Of a stretch of DNA of 64,000 nucleotides, positions 16,051-24,383 are shown piece after piece (positions within the stretch are counted from its first letter, which is position 1; each line of letters begins with the position of its first letter). Made by a program: the position numbers and the translations under genes. The DNA is from Mesorhizobium sp. NFR06 (GTDB lineage: Bacteria > Pseudomonadota > Alphaproteobacteria > Rhizobiales > Rhizobiaceae), in NCBI RefSeq assembly GCF_900115245.1, contig NZ_FOVT01000001.1, positions 186,001 to 250,000 of the forward strand. The letters run 5' to 3'. Under the pieces are notes generated by a model. That model was not told the DNA's origin. It saw only the letters and a list, made by a program, of their open reading frames with translations, and did not search any database.

Positions 16051-18127
16051 TCTTCTTTTCTCCAAGCACCAGCAGCGCGTCCGCGATCCAGGCGCCCTTG
16101 CCTTCGGCGCAGACGATCAGCGGGTTGATGTCGAGCTCTTCGATCTCGCCTTCATTCTTCTGCACGAAGTCGGCAATGCCGGCGATGGCGTCGATGGCCG
16201 CCTTGACGTCGGCCTTCGGGCGGCCGCGATAGCCTTCGAGCAGCGGATAGAGCTTCAGTCCTCGCAGCGCCGCCTCGATGTCGTCCCGCGTCGCCGGCAG
16301 CATCAGGGTCACGCTGTCGCGCAACAGCTCGACCAGCACGCCGCCAGTGCCGAGCGTCATCACCACGCCGAACATCGGATCGCGGGTGAAGCCGACGATC
16401 AGTTCGGCGACGCCGTCGCGCACCATGCGCTCGGCATAAAGCCCGGTGCCGAGCGGCAATAGGTCATGCGCCGCGGCGCTGACGGATTCGGCGTCCTTGA
16501 GGTTCAGCCGCACCGCGCCGACTTCCGACTTGTGGGTAACGCCCAGCGCCTTCAGCGCGACAGGAAAGCCGAGCGTCATGGACGAAATCACCGCTTCGAC
16601 CGCGCTGCTGCCGCGTTCGCCCTTCGGCACCGGCAGGCCGGCCTTGATCAGCCTCTCCTTGGCCTCCGCTTCGTCGGGCGTCACGCGTTTGGCCTCGGAT
16701 GCGCCGGCAGCCGTGGTGTCGACCGGCTGCGCCTGCGGCTCGCGCCAGGCCCAGCCGATGAAGGCGGCGGCCTGGGCGGCGTCCATAGCCTCCGAGATGC
16801 CGAACAACGGCACCATGCCGCGCGCCATCAGGCCGGCGGTGTATTCCTCCGGCAGGTTCTCCGGCAGCGAGGAGACGATCGCGCCTTGCGCCCTGTTGGT
16901 CTTCAGCGCCGCCTCGAAGGCGCGCAGCGTCGCCCACCAATCCGTGTCCGAACAGCGATCGGGGCGCGGGAAGTCGAGCACCAGCATGTTGAGGTCGAAG
17001 CCGCCCGACACCATGGCGGTGAAGGTGGCGGTCATCGCCGGCTCGTTGTTCCAGATGAAGGTGTGATAATCGAGCGGATTGGCGACCGCGACCAGCGGCC
17101 CGAGCGTCGATTTGACATGCGCGCGATGCTCGGCGCTCAGCGTCGGGAAATGCACCCAGCGTCCTTCGGCGCTATCGGCCATTACGGAAGCCTCGCCGCC
17201 GGAGCAGCTCATCGACGACAGCTTGTAGCCGGGCAGCGGCCCGGTGACGTGCAGCAGCTTCAGCGCCTCGATGAAGGCCGGAATGGAATCGACCCGCGCG
17301 ATGCCGAGCCGCTTCAGGAATGCGCCCGACGCCGCGTCCGAGCCGGCGAGCGAGGCGGTGTGCGAGACGGTTGCCTGCCTTGCCTGCTCCGAGCGGCCGA
17401 CCTTCATAGCGATGATCGGCTTCTTCAGCTCGCGCGCCCGCGCGGCGAGCTTCTCGAAGCCGGCTACCGAGTCGAAAGCCTCGATATGCATTCCGAGCGA
17501 GGTGACGCGCTCGTCCTCGATCAGGCCGAGCGCCATTTCGGAAAGGCCCGTCTGCGCCTGGTTGCCGGCCGTCATCAGGAAGGCGATCGGCAGGCCTCGC
17601 TTCTGCATCGTCATGTTGATGGCGATGTTTGACGATTGGGTGATGATGGCGACGCCCTTGCCGCCGTCCGCCAACCTGATGCCGCCATGCTGGTCGGGCC
17701 ACAGCAGCGCGCCGTCGGCATAGTTGATCAGGCCGTAGCAGTTCGGGCCGATGATCGGCATCTGGCCTGCGGCGGCGACAAGCTCGGCCTGCAGCCGCTC
17801 GCCGTCCTCGTCATAGGCCTCGGTCTCGAGGAAGCCGGCGGCAAAGCACACGGCGCCGCCGGCGCCGCGCTCGGCCAGCGCCTTCACGACTTCGATGGTG
17901 AGATGGCGGTTGACGCCGACGAAAGCGGCATCCGGCGCGCCGGGCAGGTCGGCGACGGAGCGGTAGGCCTTGCGGCCGGCGACCTCGTCCTTGGTCGGAT
18001 GCACCGGCCAGATCTCGCCGGCAAAGCCCATCTTGATCGATTGCGCCACGACGGTGGCGGCCTGTGCCCCGCCAAAGACAGCGATCGATTTCGGGCGCAG
18101 GAGGCGTTCGAGTTTATGCATGGTCAT
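16043..18127 (-). CDS. NDP-forming acyl-CoA synthetase, probable betaine-CoA ligase
   Basis: A 694-residue acetate-CoA-ligase (ADP-forming)-type protein, with alpha and beta parts fused. The N-terminal CoA-binding domain starts LLRPKSIAVFGGAQ and GFAGEIWPVHPTK. The ligase domain carries IIGPNCYGLINY and ATVSHTASLAGSD, whose histidine is the expected phosphohistidine. A C-terminal ATP-grasp domain has FTRDPMFGVVMTLGTGGV and ELDINPLIV. The chosen start is ATG 18127; the long upstream frame is out-of-frame shadow. Placed between acyl-CoA dehydrogenase and hydratase, it would activate gamma-butyrobetaine and/or carnitine with CoA, as described for the carnitine pathway of Sinorhizobium meliloti. 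Confidence 0.8.
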   Translation of the reverse strand: MTMHKLERLLRPKSIAVFGGAQAATVVAQSIKMGFAGEIWPVHPTKDEVAGRKAYRSVADLPGAPDAAFVGVNRHLTIEVVKALAERGAGGAVCFAAGFLETEAYDEDGERLQAELVAAAGQMPIIGPNCYGLINYADGALLWPDQHGGIRLADGGKGVAIITQSSNIAINMTMQKRGLPIAFLMTAGNQAQTGLSEMALGLIEDERVTSLGMHIEAFDSVAGFEKLAARARELKKPIIAMKVGRSEQARQATVSHTASLAGSDAASGAFLKRLGIARVDSIPAFIEALKLLHVTGPLPGYKLSSMSCSGGEASVMADSAEGRWVHFPTLSAEHRAHVKSTLGPLVAVANPLDYHTFIWNNEPAMTATFTAMVSGGFDLNMLVLDFPRPDRCSDTDWWATLRAFEAALKTNRAQGAIVSSLPENLPEEYTAGLMARGMVPLFGISEAMDAAQAAAFIGWAWREPQAQPVDTTAAGASEAKRVTPDEAEAKERLIKAGLPVPKGERGSSAVEAVISSMTLGFPVALKALGVTHKSEVGAVRLNLKDAESVSAAAHDLLPLGTGLYAERMVRDGVAELIVGFTRDPMFGVVMTLGTGGVLVELLRDSVTLMLPATRDDIEAALRGLKLYPLLEGYRGRPKADVKAAIDAIAGIADFVQKNEGEIEELDINPLIVCAEGKGAWIADALLVLGEKKNG

Positions 18128-18130
18128 CTT

Positions 18131-18192
18131 TTCTTGTGAACACGATCTTTTCCCAAAGCCGGATCCGGGCTTTGGGCGATCATGCTCTAAGC
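18131..18192. repeat. Rhizobial palindromic repeat inside the carnitine operon
   Basis: On the - strand the element begins TTAGAGCATGATC and ends GATCGTGTTC. Between them is a strong hairpin: CCCAAAGCC (18152-18160) with GGCTTTGGG (18168-18176). It fills the gap between the acyl-CoA dehydrogenase stop and the ligase start, and its first bases provide the TAG stop of the dehydrogenase. It may reduce or stabilise distal transcript segments. Confidence 0.65.
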
Positions 18193-19350
18193 CCCGAACG
18201 GACGCAGCAACGCCCGCGAAATAATATGTCGCTGAATCTCCGACGTGCCTTCCCAGATGCGCTCGACGCGCGCGTCGCGCCAGATGCGCTCCAGCGGCAG
18301 GTCGTCCATCAGCCCCATGCCGCCATGGATCTGGATCGCCTCGTCGGCAACGAAAGCCAGCATTTCGGTGGCCTTCAGCTTGGCCATCGCCATGTCCTGA
18401 TCGGTGACGGTGCCCTGATCGTACTTCCAGCCGGCTTCGAACACCATCAGGTCCGCCGCCTTCAGCTCCGTCGCCATGTCGGCGAGCTTGAACGACACGC
18501 CCTGGAATTTGCCGATCTGCTGGCCGAACTGCTGGCGCTGCGCGGCATATTCGATGGCATGCGACAACGCGCGCTCGGCCCGCCCGAGGCAGGTGGCGCC
18601 GACCTGCAGGCGCGTGGCGCCGAGCCACGAATTCGCGACCTCGAAGCCCTTGTGCACTTCGCCGAGCACCTGGGAAGCCGGCAGGCGGCAGTCATCGAAT
18701 TCCAGGATCGAATTGGTGTAGCCGCGATGCGACACATTGCGGTAGCCGTCGCGCACCGAAAAACCCTTGGTGCCCTTGTCGACGAAGAAGGCGGTGATCT
18801 TCTTGCGCTTGCCGCGCGAAGACTCTTCTTCGCCCGAAGCCATGAAGACGATGGCGAAGTCGGCGAGGTCGGCATGCGAGATGAAATGCTTGGTGCCGTT
18901 GAGCACCCAGTCCGAGCCGTCCTGGACCGCGGTCGCCTTCATGCCGCGCAGGTCCGAGCCGGCGCCCGGCTCGGTCATCGCCAGGCAGTCCCACTTCTCG
19001 CCGCGAATGCAGGGGAACAGATACTTCTCGCGCTGCTCCGGCGTGCCGGCAAGCAGGATGTTGGACGGTCGCGCCACGCAGGTCCAGTGCAGCGCGTAAT
19101 TGGCGCGGCCGAGCTCCTTCTCGTAGAGCAGCCAGCTTACTGTGTTCAACCCGGCGCCGCCGACATCGGCCGGCATGTTGGCGGCGTAGAGCCCGGCTTC
19201 GATCGCCTTGGCCTTCAATTCATCGATCAGCTCGCGGCGCAGTTCGCCGGTGCGCTCCACCTCGCGCTCATGTGGGTAGAGTTCGTTCTCGACGAAGGCG
19301 CGCGTCGTCTCGACGATGAGCTTTTGTTCTTCCGAAAGACCGAAATGCAT
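18187..19350 (-). CDS. Acyl-CoA dehydrogenase, probable gamma-butyrobetainyl-CoA dehydrogenase
   Basis: A 387-residue flavoprotein of standard length. It shows the FAD/substrate segment LAMTEPGAGSDLRGM, the middle-domain DWVLNGTKHFISHAD, the signature RQQFGQQIGKFQG, and the C-terminal QIHGGMGLMDDLPLERIWRDARVERIWEGTSEIQR with the catalytic glutamate in WEGTSE. It resembles CaiA-like enzymes. In this operon it would oxidise gamma-butyrobetainyl-CoA to crotonobetainyl-CoA, passing electrons to ETF. Its start lies four bases before the carnitine dehydrogenase stop region, and its stop codon is supplied by a palindromic repeat. Confidence 0.85.
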   Translation of the reverse strand: MHFGLSEEQKLIVETTRAFVENELYPHEREVERTGELRRELIDELKAKAIEAGLYAANMPADVGGAGLNTVSWLLYEKELGRANYALHWTCVARPSNILLAGTPEQREKYLFPCIRGEKWDCLAMTEPGAGSDLRGMKATAVQDGSDWVLNGTKHFISHADLADFAIVFMASGEEESSRGKRKKITAFFVDKGTKGFSVRDGYRNVSHRGYTNSILEFDDCRLPASQVLGEVHKGFEVANSWLGATRLQVGATCLGRAERALSHAIEYAAQRQQFGQQIGKFQGVSFKLADMATELKAADLMVFEAGWKYDQGTVTDQDMAMAKLKATEMLAFVADEAIQIHGGMGLMDDLPLERIWRDARVERIWEGTSEIQRHIISRALLRPFGA

Positions 19351-19353
19351 GGC

Positions 19354-20493
19354 TTAGCCCTTCTTCTTGCTCTTTTTCGCCTTGTCGGCCTTCCCAGCTT
19401 TTGTCTGCTTGTCGGCCGTTGCCGGCTTCGCGGTTTTCTTCGCCGGCTTGGTCGCCTTGGCCTTTGCGGCAGCCTTGGCTGGGGTCTTCTTCGCCGCCAG
19501 CTTGGCGAGCTGCCTGGTATAGTCCTTGTGCAGCGCGCCGGCGCCCCAGCCCTTGCCCTTGTTCTGCTTCGACAGCGCTTCCATGATCGCGACCAGATTG
19601 TCGTCGCGGATGCGCTCCAGCTCGCGGATCGAGAGGCCGTGCGCCTGCTCGTCCGACTGGGTGGCGATCAGGTCGACCAGTTCGTCGTTGAATTCCGGCA
19701 CGTCCATCAGCTTGGTCCATGGCCATTTCAGGCAGGGCCCGAACTGCGCCATGAAGTGGCGCATGCCGGCTTCGCCGCCCGCCACGCGATAGACCTGGAA
19801 CATGCCCATCTGTGCCCAGCGCAGGCCGAAGGAATAGCGCATGATGTCGTCGAGTTCCTCGACGGTGCAGATGCCGTCCTTGACCAGCCACAGCGCCTCG
19901 CGCCAGGCAGCCTCGAGCAGGCGGTCGCCGACGAAGGCCTCGATCTCCTTGCGCACCACCACCGGCTTCATGCCGATCGAGGCGTAAAGCTCCTTTGCGA
20001 CTTCGATCGCTTCCGGAAAGGTCTGCTGGCCGCCGACGATCTCGACCAGCGGCAACAGATAGACCGGGTTGAACGGATGCCCGACGACCAGCCGCTCCGG
20101 ATGCTTCTTCATCGCCACCTGCATGTCGGTCGGCTTGATGCCGGAGGTCGAGGAGCCGACGATGGCGTTGGCCGGTGCATGCTGGTCGATCTCGGCCAGC
20201 ACCTTGTGCTTGAGGTCGAGCCGCTCCGGCACGCTCTCCTGGATGAAATCGGCATCGACCACCGCTTCGGCGATGGTCTTGGCGAGGGTGAGCTTGCCTT
20301 CCTTGGGCAGGCCGCCGGGCAGCATCTGCTTGTAGGCGCGGCGTGCGCCCTTCATCACTTCATCCACTTTACGCGACGCTTCGGGATCCGGATCGAAGAT
20401 CGAGACGTCGATGCCGTTCAAGAGCAGCCGCGCCACCCAGCCGGCGCCGATGACACCGCCGCCGATGGCGGCCGCCTTGTGGATGATGCTCAT
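19354..20493 (-). CDS. lcdH: L-carnitine dehydrogenase with a lysine-rich C-terminal tail
   Basis: A 379-residue 3-hydroxyacyl-CoA-dehydrogenase-fold enzyme. The NAD loop AAIGGGVIGAGWVARLLLNG opens the protein. ESVPERLDLKH, SSTSGIKPTDMQ and the catalytic histidine region GHPFNPVYLLPLVE follow, then EAFVGDRLLEA. This pattern matches L-carnitine dehydrogenase, which makes 3-dehydrocarnitine. The enzyme domain ends near residue 325. The remaining 55 or so residues are almost only lysine, alanine, proline and threonine, with about 19 lysines in the last 50, like a histone H1 tail. In S. meliloti the homologue is fused to a thioesterase; none is visible here. It overlaps the HD gene by four bases. 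Confidence 0.85.
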   Translation of the reverse strand: MSIIHKAAAIGGGVIGAGWVARLLLNGIDVSIFDPDPEASRKVDEVMKGARRAYKQMLPGGLPKEGKLTLAKTIAEAVVDADFIQESVPERLDLKHKVLAEIDQHAPANAIVGSSTSGIKPTDMQVAMKKHPERLVVGHPFNPVYLLPLVEIVGGQQTFPEAIEVAKELYASIGMKPVVVRKEIEAFVGDRLLEAAWREALWLVKDGICTVEELDDIMRYSFGLRWAQMGMFQVYRVAGGEAGMRHFMAQFGPCLKWPWTKLMDVPEFNDELVDLIATQSDEQAHGLSIRELERIRDDNLVAIMEALSKQNKGKGWGAGALHKDYTRQLAKLAAKKTPAKAAAKAKATKPAKKTAKPATADKQTKAGKADKAKKSKKKG

Positions 20494-21119
20494 GGTCGGG
20501 CTCCGGTTCTCGTCTTGGCTGTATCAGGGTTGGTAAGCGCCACGCGCTCGCCGGCGCGGATCACCGACGCGTCGTAGGCCTTGCGGGCGAAGACTTCGAG
20601 CACGAAGGGCCGGAAGAACTCGACCGGCAGCGTCTCGTAGTCGGGGTCGAAGCTCGATTGGTCCCAGCGCTCGCAGAACTGGTCGCAATCGTCGAAATAG
20701 AGGTGGCCGGCGAAGCGGTCGCGGGCATGCCGGTTGCCGCCGAGGTGATGCGCGTAATAGAGGCGCTGGAAGTCGCCGTGCTTTTCCACCACCCAAGTGC
20801 ATTGCTCGCGCACGAAAGGCTTCAGGATCGTAGCCGCATATTCGTCATGGTTGTAGGGCGCGTAGATGTCGCCGATGTCGTGCAGCAGCGCGCAAGCGAT
20901 CCAATCCGTGTCGGCGCCGTCGCGCCAGGCGCGCGTCGCCGCCTGCAGCGAATGGCCGAGCCGGGTGATCTTGTAGCCGGACAGGCCCTCGTCGAGCTGC
21001 ACCAGCGCATCGAGCAGCCGGTCGCCGGTCTTGGCGGCATAATCGATCTCGTGGGCGGTCAGGAATTCGTAGTCTTCCTTGTCGCCATCCTTCATCGCGG
21101 TGAATTTGACGGTTGTCAT
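20490..21119 (-). CDS. HD-domain protein of the carnitine operon (PhnZ/TmpB-like)
   Basis: A 209-residue protein, start ATG 21119 with GGAGGG eight bases upstream. HD-superfamily metal ligands are visible: histidine in LGHSLQAATRAW (about residue 55), the HD pair in ACALLHDIGD (about 80), then histidines in YNHDEYA, EKHGDFQ and YYAHHLGG, and a later aspartate. The spacing and the stretch LxHSLQxAxxAxRxGADxxxxxxALLHDxG closely resemble the mixed-valent diiron oxygenases PhnZ and TmpB, rather than typical nucleotide phosphohydrolases. It lies between the BKACE and carnitine dehydrogenase genes with a four-base overlap, so it probably acts on a trimethylammonium intermediate or in repair of one. 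The role is inference. Confidence 0.7.
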   Translation of the reverse strand: MTTVKFTAMKDGDKEDYEFLTAHEIDYAAKTGDRLLDALVQLDEGLSGYKITRLGHSLQAATRAWRDGADTDWIACALLHDIGDIYAPYNHDEYAATILKPFVREQCTWVVEKHGDFQRLYYAHHLGGNRHARDRFAGHLYFDDCDQFCERWDQSSFDPDYETLPVEFFRPFVLEVFARKAYDASVIRAGERVALTNPDTAKTRTGARP

Positions 21120-21135
21120 CTGCGACACCCTCCAA

Positions 21136-22053
21136 TCACGCGGCGATCGGCGCCCGCTTGGTGAGATTGAGCTTCTGGCGCACTTCCTCGGGTCCGAGCA
21201 CACGCGCGCCGAGATTGGTGACGATGCTGGCCGCGCGCTCGACCAGCTGCGCGTTGGTGGCCAGCACGCCCTTGTCGAGCCACAGATTGTCCTCCAGGCC
21301 GACGCGGACGTTGCCGCCGGCAAGCACGGCAGCCGCGGCATAGGCCATCTGGTTGCGGCCGATCGAGAAGGCCGACCAGTTCCAGGTCGACGGCACGTTG
21401 TTGACCATCGCCATGAAGGTGTTGAGGTCGTCCGGCGCGCCCCACGGCACGCCCATGCAGAGCTGCACCAGCGCATCCGCGTTGAGCACCTTTTCCTCGA
21501 CCAGCTGCTTGGCGAACCACAGATGCCCGGTGTCGAAGGCTTCGATCTCGGGCTTGACGCCGAGCGCCGTCATCATGCCGCCCATGGCGCGCAGCATGCC
21601 GGGCGTGTTGGTCATGACATAGTCGGCCTCGGCGAAGTTCATCGTGCCGCAATCCAGCGTGCAGATCTCCGGCAGGCACTGGCGCACATGCTCCATGCGA
21701 TTGGTGGCGCCGCCCATGTCGGTGCCTTTTTCGTTGAGCGGCAGCGGCGCCTCCGGCGAGCCGAACACCATGTCGCCTCCCATGCCGGCGGTGAGGTTGA
21801 GCACCACGTCGACATTGGCCTCGCGGATGCGCTCGGTCACCTCGCGGTAGAGATGCACGTCGCGCCGCGGCTTGCCGGTCTCGGGGTCGCGCACATGGCA
21901 ATGGACGATCGCAGCGCCCGCCTTGGCCGCGTCGATCGCCGAATCGGCGATCTCTTTGGGCGAGCGCGGCACATGCGGGCTGCGGTCCTGCGTGCCGCCG
22001 GAGCCGGTCACGGCACAGGTAATGAAGACCTCACGGTTCATCGCGAGCGGCAT
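21136..22053 (-). CDS. cdhC: BKACE-family beta-keto acid cleavage enzyme (3-dehydrocarnitine:acetyl-CoA trimethylamine acetate transferase)
   Basis: A 305-residue DUF849/BKACE TIM-barrel enzyme, start ATG 22053 with GGAGGAAAAA upstream. Zinc ligands match the family: HCHVRD (two histidines, about residue 47) and the glutamate of VGLEDNLW (about 248). NLTAGMGGDMVFG, LDCGTMNF and FDTGHLWFAK are further signatures. Next to a carnitine dehydrogenase and a CdhR-type regulator, the expected reaction is 3-dehydrocarnitine plus acetyl-CoA to betainyl-CoA plus acetoacetate. It is the first gene of the leftward operon and 132 bases from the divergent regulator. Confidence 0.85.
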   Translation of the reverse strand: MPLAMNREVFITCAVTGSGGTQDRSPHVPRSPKEIADSAIDAAKAGAAIVHCHVRDPETGKPRRDVHLYREVTERIREANVDVVLNLTAGMGGDMVFGSPEAPLPLNEKGTDMGGATNRMEHVRQCLPEICTLDCGTMNFAEADYVMTNTPGMLRAMGGMMTALGVKPEIEAFDTGHLWFAKQLVEEKVLNADALVQLCMGVPWGAPDDLNTFMAMVNNVPSTWNWSAFSIGRNQMAYAAAAVLAGGNVRVGLEDNLWLDKGVLATNAQLVERAASIVTNLGARVLGPEEVRQKLNLTKRAPIAA

Positions 22054-22185
22054 TTTTTCCTCCCAGATTCGATCCGCCATGCATGCCATCCAAGAGCGGA
22101 AGCCGGGTCGGCTGCGATGCATGCACGGGAATTGATCCAGAATGCCCGACTTGCCGGAAACTGTTTTGCGTTTTACGAAGCCATC
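22054..22185. promoter_or_regulatory. Divergent promoter region of the carnitine operon and its regulator
   Basis: The 132-base gap between the BKACE and regulator starts contains two identical palindromic octamers ATGCATGC, at 22079-22086 and 22117-22124, 38 bases apart. They are candidate sites for the divergent AraC-type regulator or for a shared operator. No clear -35/-10 pair could be assigned. Confidence 0.45.
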
Positions 22186-23166
22186 ATGATCAAAAGCGAA
22201 AAACCGACGATCTTTCGTCCTGAGCGAGAACCACTCAAGGTGACGTTCCTGGTGTTTTCCGGCTCCTCGATCATGTGCGTAGCCTCGGCCGTCGATCCGT
22301 TGCGCGCCGCCAACCGCATCTCCGGCGAGACCCTGTTCGATTTCAAGCTGGTCTCGGTCACCGGCGAGGCGCCGGTCACCACCTGCGGCCTGCCGGTGGC
22401 GGTCAGCGGCCGCTTCGATGCCGGCGAACCGACCGACATGCTGGTCGTCGTCGCCGGCTTCGGCACCCAGAACTACGCGACGTCGGCGCTGCTTGCGGGT
22501 CTGCGGCGCGCGGCGCGTGCGGCCCGTGCCTGCGGCGGCGTCGAGGCCGGCACCTGGCTGGTGGCGCGCGCCGGCCTGCTCGAAGGCCGCAGCGCCACCA
22601 CGCATTGGGAAGACATGGAGGATTTTTCGACCGCCTTTCCCGGCGTCGACGTGCGGCCGGATCGCTATGTCATCGACGGGCCGGTCTTTACCTCCGGCGG
22701 CGCTTCGCCGACCTTCGACCTGATGCTGCATCTGGTCCGCACAAGGCTCGGCATGGCGGCCGCCCTCGATGTGGCGAGCGTCTTCATCTACGATCAGGCC
22801 CGTGCTGCGACCGACGCGCAGCCGCTGGTCTCGCTCGGCCGGCTCGACGGCTACGACCCCAGGCTTGCCCAGGCGATCCGGCTGATGGAAGCGCATGTCG
22901 ACCAGCCGCTCACCATCGACGCGGTGGCCAAGCGCGCCGGCGTAACGGCGCGAACGCTGGAAAGCATTTTCCGCAAGTCGATCGGCGAGACGCCGGGCGC
23001 CTATTATCTGAGGCTGCGCCTCAGCGCCGCCCGCCGCCTGGTGGTCGACACCCGCATTGCCATGGCCGACATCGCCGGGCGTACCGGCTTTTCCTCGGCC
23101 GCGGCATTTTCCCGGGCGTTTTCCCGGGCTTTCGGCGAGGCGCCGGTTAGGCTGCGGCGCGGTTGA
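22186..23166 (+). CDS. cdhR: GlxA/CdhR-type AraC-family regulator of carnitine catabolism
   Basis: A 326-residue regulator. The N-terminal half (about 15-185) is a DJ-1/PfpI-like (type 1 glutamine amidotransferase-like) sensor. It carries FLVFSGSSIMCVASAVDPLRAAN, the cysteine elbow ACGGVEAGTWLVARAGLL and FTSGGASPTFDLMLHLV. The C-terminal AraC helix-turn-helix (about 222-320) carries TIDAVAKRAGVTARTLESIFRKSIGETPGAYY and the second helix set AAAFSRAFSRAFGEAP. It is divergent from the BKACE-carnitine dehydrogenase operon, as CdhR is in Pseudomonas, where it activates on carnitine. Its end overlaps the convergent HAD gene by 20 bases. Confidence 0.85.
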   Translation: MIKSEKPTIFRPEREPLKVTFLVFSGSSIMCVASAVDPLRAANRISGETLFDFKLVSVTGEAPVTTCGLPVAVSGRFDAGEPTDMLVVVAGFGTQNYATSALLAGLRRAARAARACGGVEAGTWLVARAGLLEGRSATTHWEDMEDFSTAFPGVDVRPDRYVIDGPVFTSGGASPTFDLMLHLVRTRLGMAAALDVASVFIYDQARAATDAQPLVSLGRLDGYDPRLAQAIRLMEAHVDQPLTIDAVAKRAGVTARTLESIFRKSIGETPGAYYLRLRLSAARRLVVDTRIAMADIAGRTGFSSAAAFSRAFSRAFGEAPVRLRRG

Positions 23167-23920
23167 GGATCCAATCGGTCGCGGCGGCGAGGTCATCGAC
23201 CAGCGCCGTGGGCGCCGGATCGAACCGCGTCTCGTCGCCGGGGCGATACTTGCCGGTGCGCACGAGCAGCGCCGCGCCGAGCCCTGCACTAAGCGCGCCA
23301 GCGACATCGCTCTCCGCGTCGTCGCCGATCATGACCGCATCGGCCGCCGGGCAGTTCAGATCGGTGAGCGCCGAAAGGAAGAAATCCGGCGACGGCTTGC
23401 CGAGCACGACAGGGCTTCGGCCGCTGGCGAATTCGAGCGCCGCGACGAAGGCGCCGGTGTCGAGGCTGAGCAGTCCGTCCGTATCCTTAAAGGTGCGGTT
23501 GACGGCAAGCGCCACGAAATCCGCGCCGGCGACCAGTTCGCGGAAGGCACGATTGAGGTTGGCATGGTCGAAGGCCTCGCCGGCATCGCCTACGATGACG
23601 GCGCGCCCGCTATCGCCTTCCAGTCCGGAGAACTCGACTTCGAGGGCGGGATGGACGAGCAGATGCGGTTGGCGGTCGTGCCTGTGCAGCCATTCGATCG
23701 CGGCGCGCGCCGGCGTCAGCAATTCTTCATCCGCAACCTCGATCCCCATCGCGGCAAGTTGCGCGATGATCGCGCCGCGTGGCGAGCGTGTCGTGTTGCT
23801 GACGAAGCGGAGCGGCAGGCCCGCGCCGCGCAGACGCTGGATGGCCGCCGCGGCGCCCATTATCTGGGTGTCGCCATCGTAGACGACACCCAGAAGATCC
23901 AGGAGTACCGCGCGTATCAT
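23147..23920 (-). CDS. HAD-superfamily IIA phosphatase (LHPP-like) lacking the second motif-I aspartate
   Basis: A 257-residue protein from ATG 23920; the longer frame to 23995 looks non-coding. HAD motifs: motif I DLLGVVYDGD near residue 9, motif II SNTTRSPRG, the C2-type cap in the middle, motif III lysine in VLGKPSPDFF, and motif IV MIGDDAESDVAGA. In most HAD phosphatases motif I is DxDGT/V; here the second aspartate (general acid/base) is leucine, as in LHPP-type relatives where this position varies. Its substrate is unknown. It converges on and overlaps cdhR by 20 bases and is not obviously linked to carnitine use. Confidence 0.8.
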   Translation of the reverse strand: MIRAVLLDLLGVVYDGDTQIMGAAAAIQRLRGAGLPLRFVSNTTRSPRGAIIAQLAAMGIEVADEELLTPARAAIEWLHRHDRQPHLLVHPALEVEFSGLEGDSGRAVIVGDAGEAFDHANLNRAFRELVAGADFVALAVNRTFKDTDGLLSLDTGAFVAALEFASGRSPVVLGKPSPDFFLSALTDLNCPAADAVMIGDDAESDVAGALSAGLGAALLVRTGKYRPGDETRFDPAPTALVDDLAAATDWILNRAAA

Positions 23921-23995
23921 CGATGCAGGATGGAGAAGCAGTCTGCGTGAGTCAAACCACTGAGAAATAAGGCCGCAAATCAGACCACCGAACAA

Positions 23996-24199
23996 TCAGG
24001 CGGCGTCGCGGCCTTCGCCGACCATGCGCGAGCGCATGCTCTTGGCTAGCGCCGTCTCCAGCCGCGCGGCGACCGCGCGGTCCCATTCATTCGTCTTGCG
24101 GGCGCCGTCGTTCGAATGCGGCAGCGCCATCAGCCGATCGATGATCGAACCAGCCTCGCCAGGCGAGAGCAGAGCGTCGATTTCGCGTTCGTGCTGCAT
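23996..24199 (-). CDS. Small conserved-looking hypothetical protein (67 aa)
   Basis: Start ATG 24199 has GGAGG seven bases upstream, which makes it a better start than the longer frame to 24325. The product is charged and likely helical (MQHEREIDALLSPGEAGSII then RLMALPHSNDGARKTNEWDR), without signal peptide or membrane segment. It sits between the HAD gene and xylA on the same strand. No family was recognised. Confidence 0.55.
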   Translation of the reverse strand: MQHEREIDALLSPGEAGSIIDRLMALPHSNDGARKTNEWDRAVAARLETALAKSMRSRMVGEGRDAA

Positions 24200-24383
24200 A
24201 CGTTCGCCTCCTTCTTTCCTTCCCGCCACGTGTCCACAATATAGGAGATCCGTGACGGCTGTTTGAAGGCAAGAGCGGGGCGATTGAGGGGCAGCGCGGG
24301 GCAAAACCTTGTCGTGCAGTTTCACCCCCGCGCGGAGCGCAATTCAGACCCGGCGGCTCCGGATTGGAGCGCCGCAGGACGCC

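Noticed and set aside
18128..18628. N-terminal extension of the NDP-forming ligase to 861 residues
   Set aside because: The extra part crosses the upstream gene and a palindromic repeat and reads as arginine-rich shadow; the family starts at KLERLLRPKSIAVFGG.
18064..20577. 837-codon + strand frame across ligase, dehydrogenase and carnitine dehydrogenase genes
   Set aside because: It spans three well-identified - strand genes and shows no domain signature.
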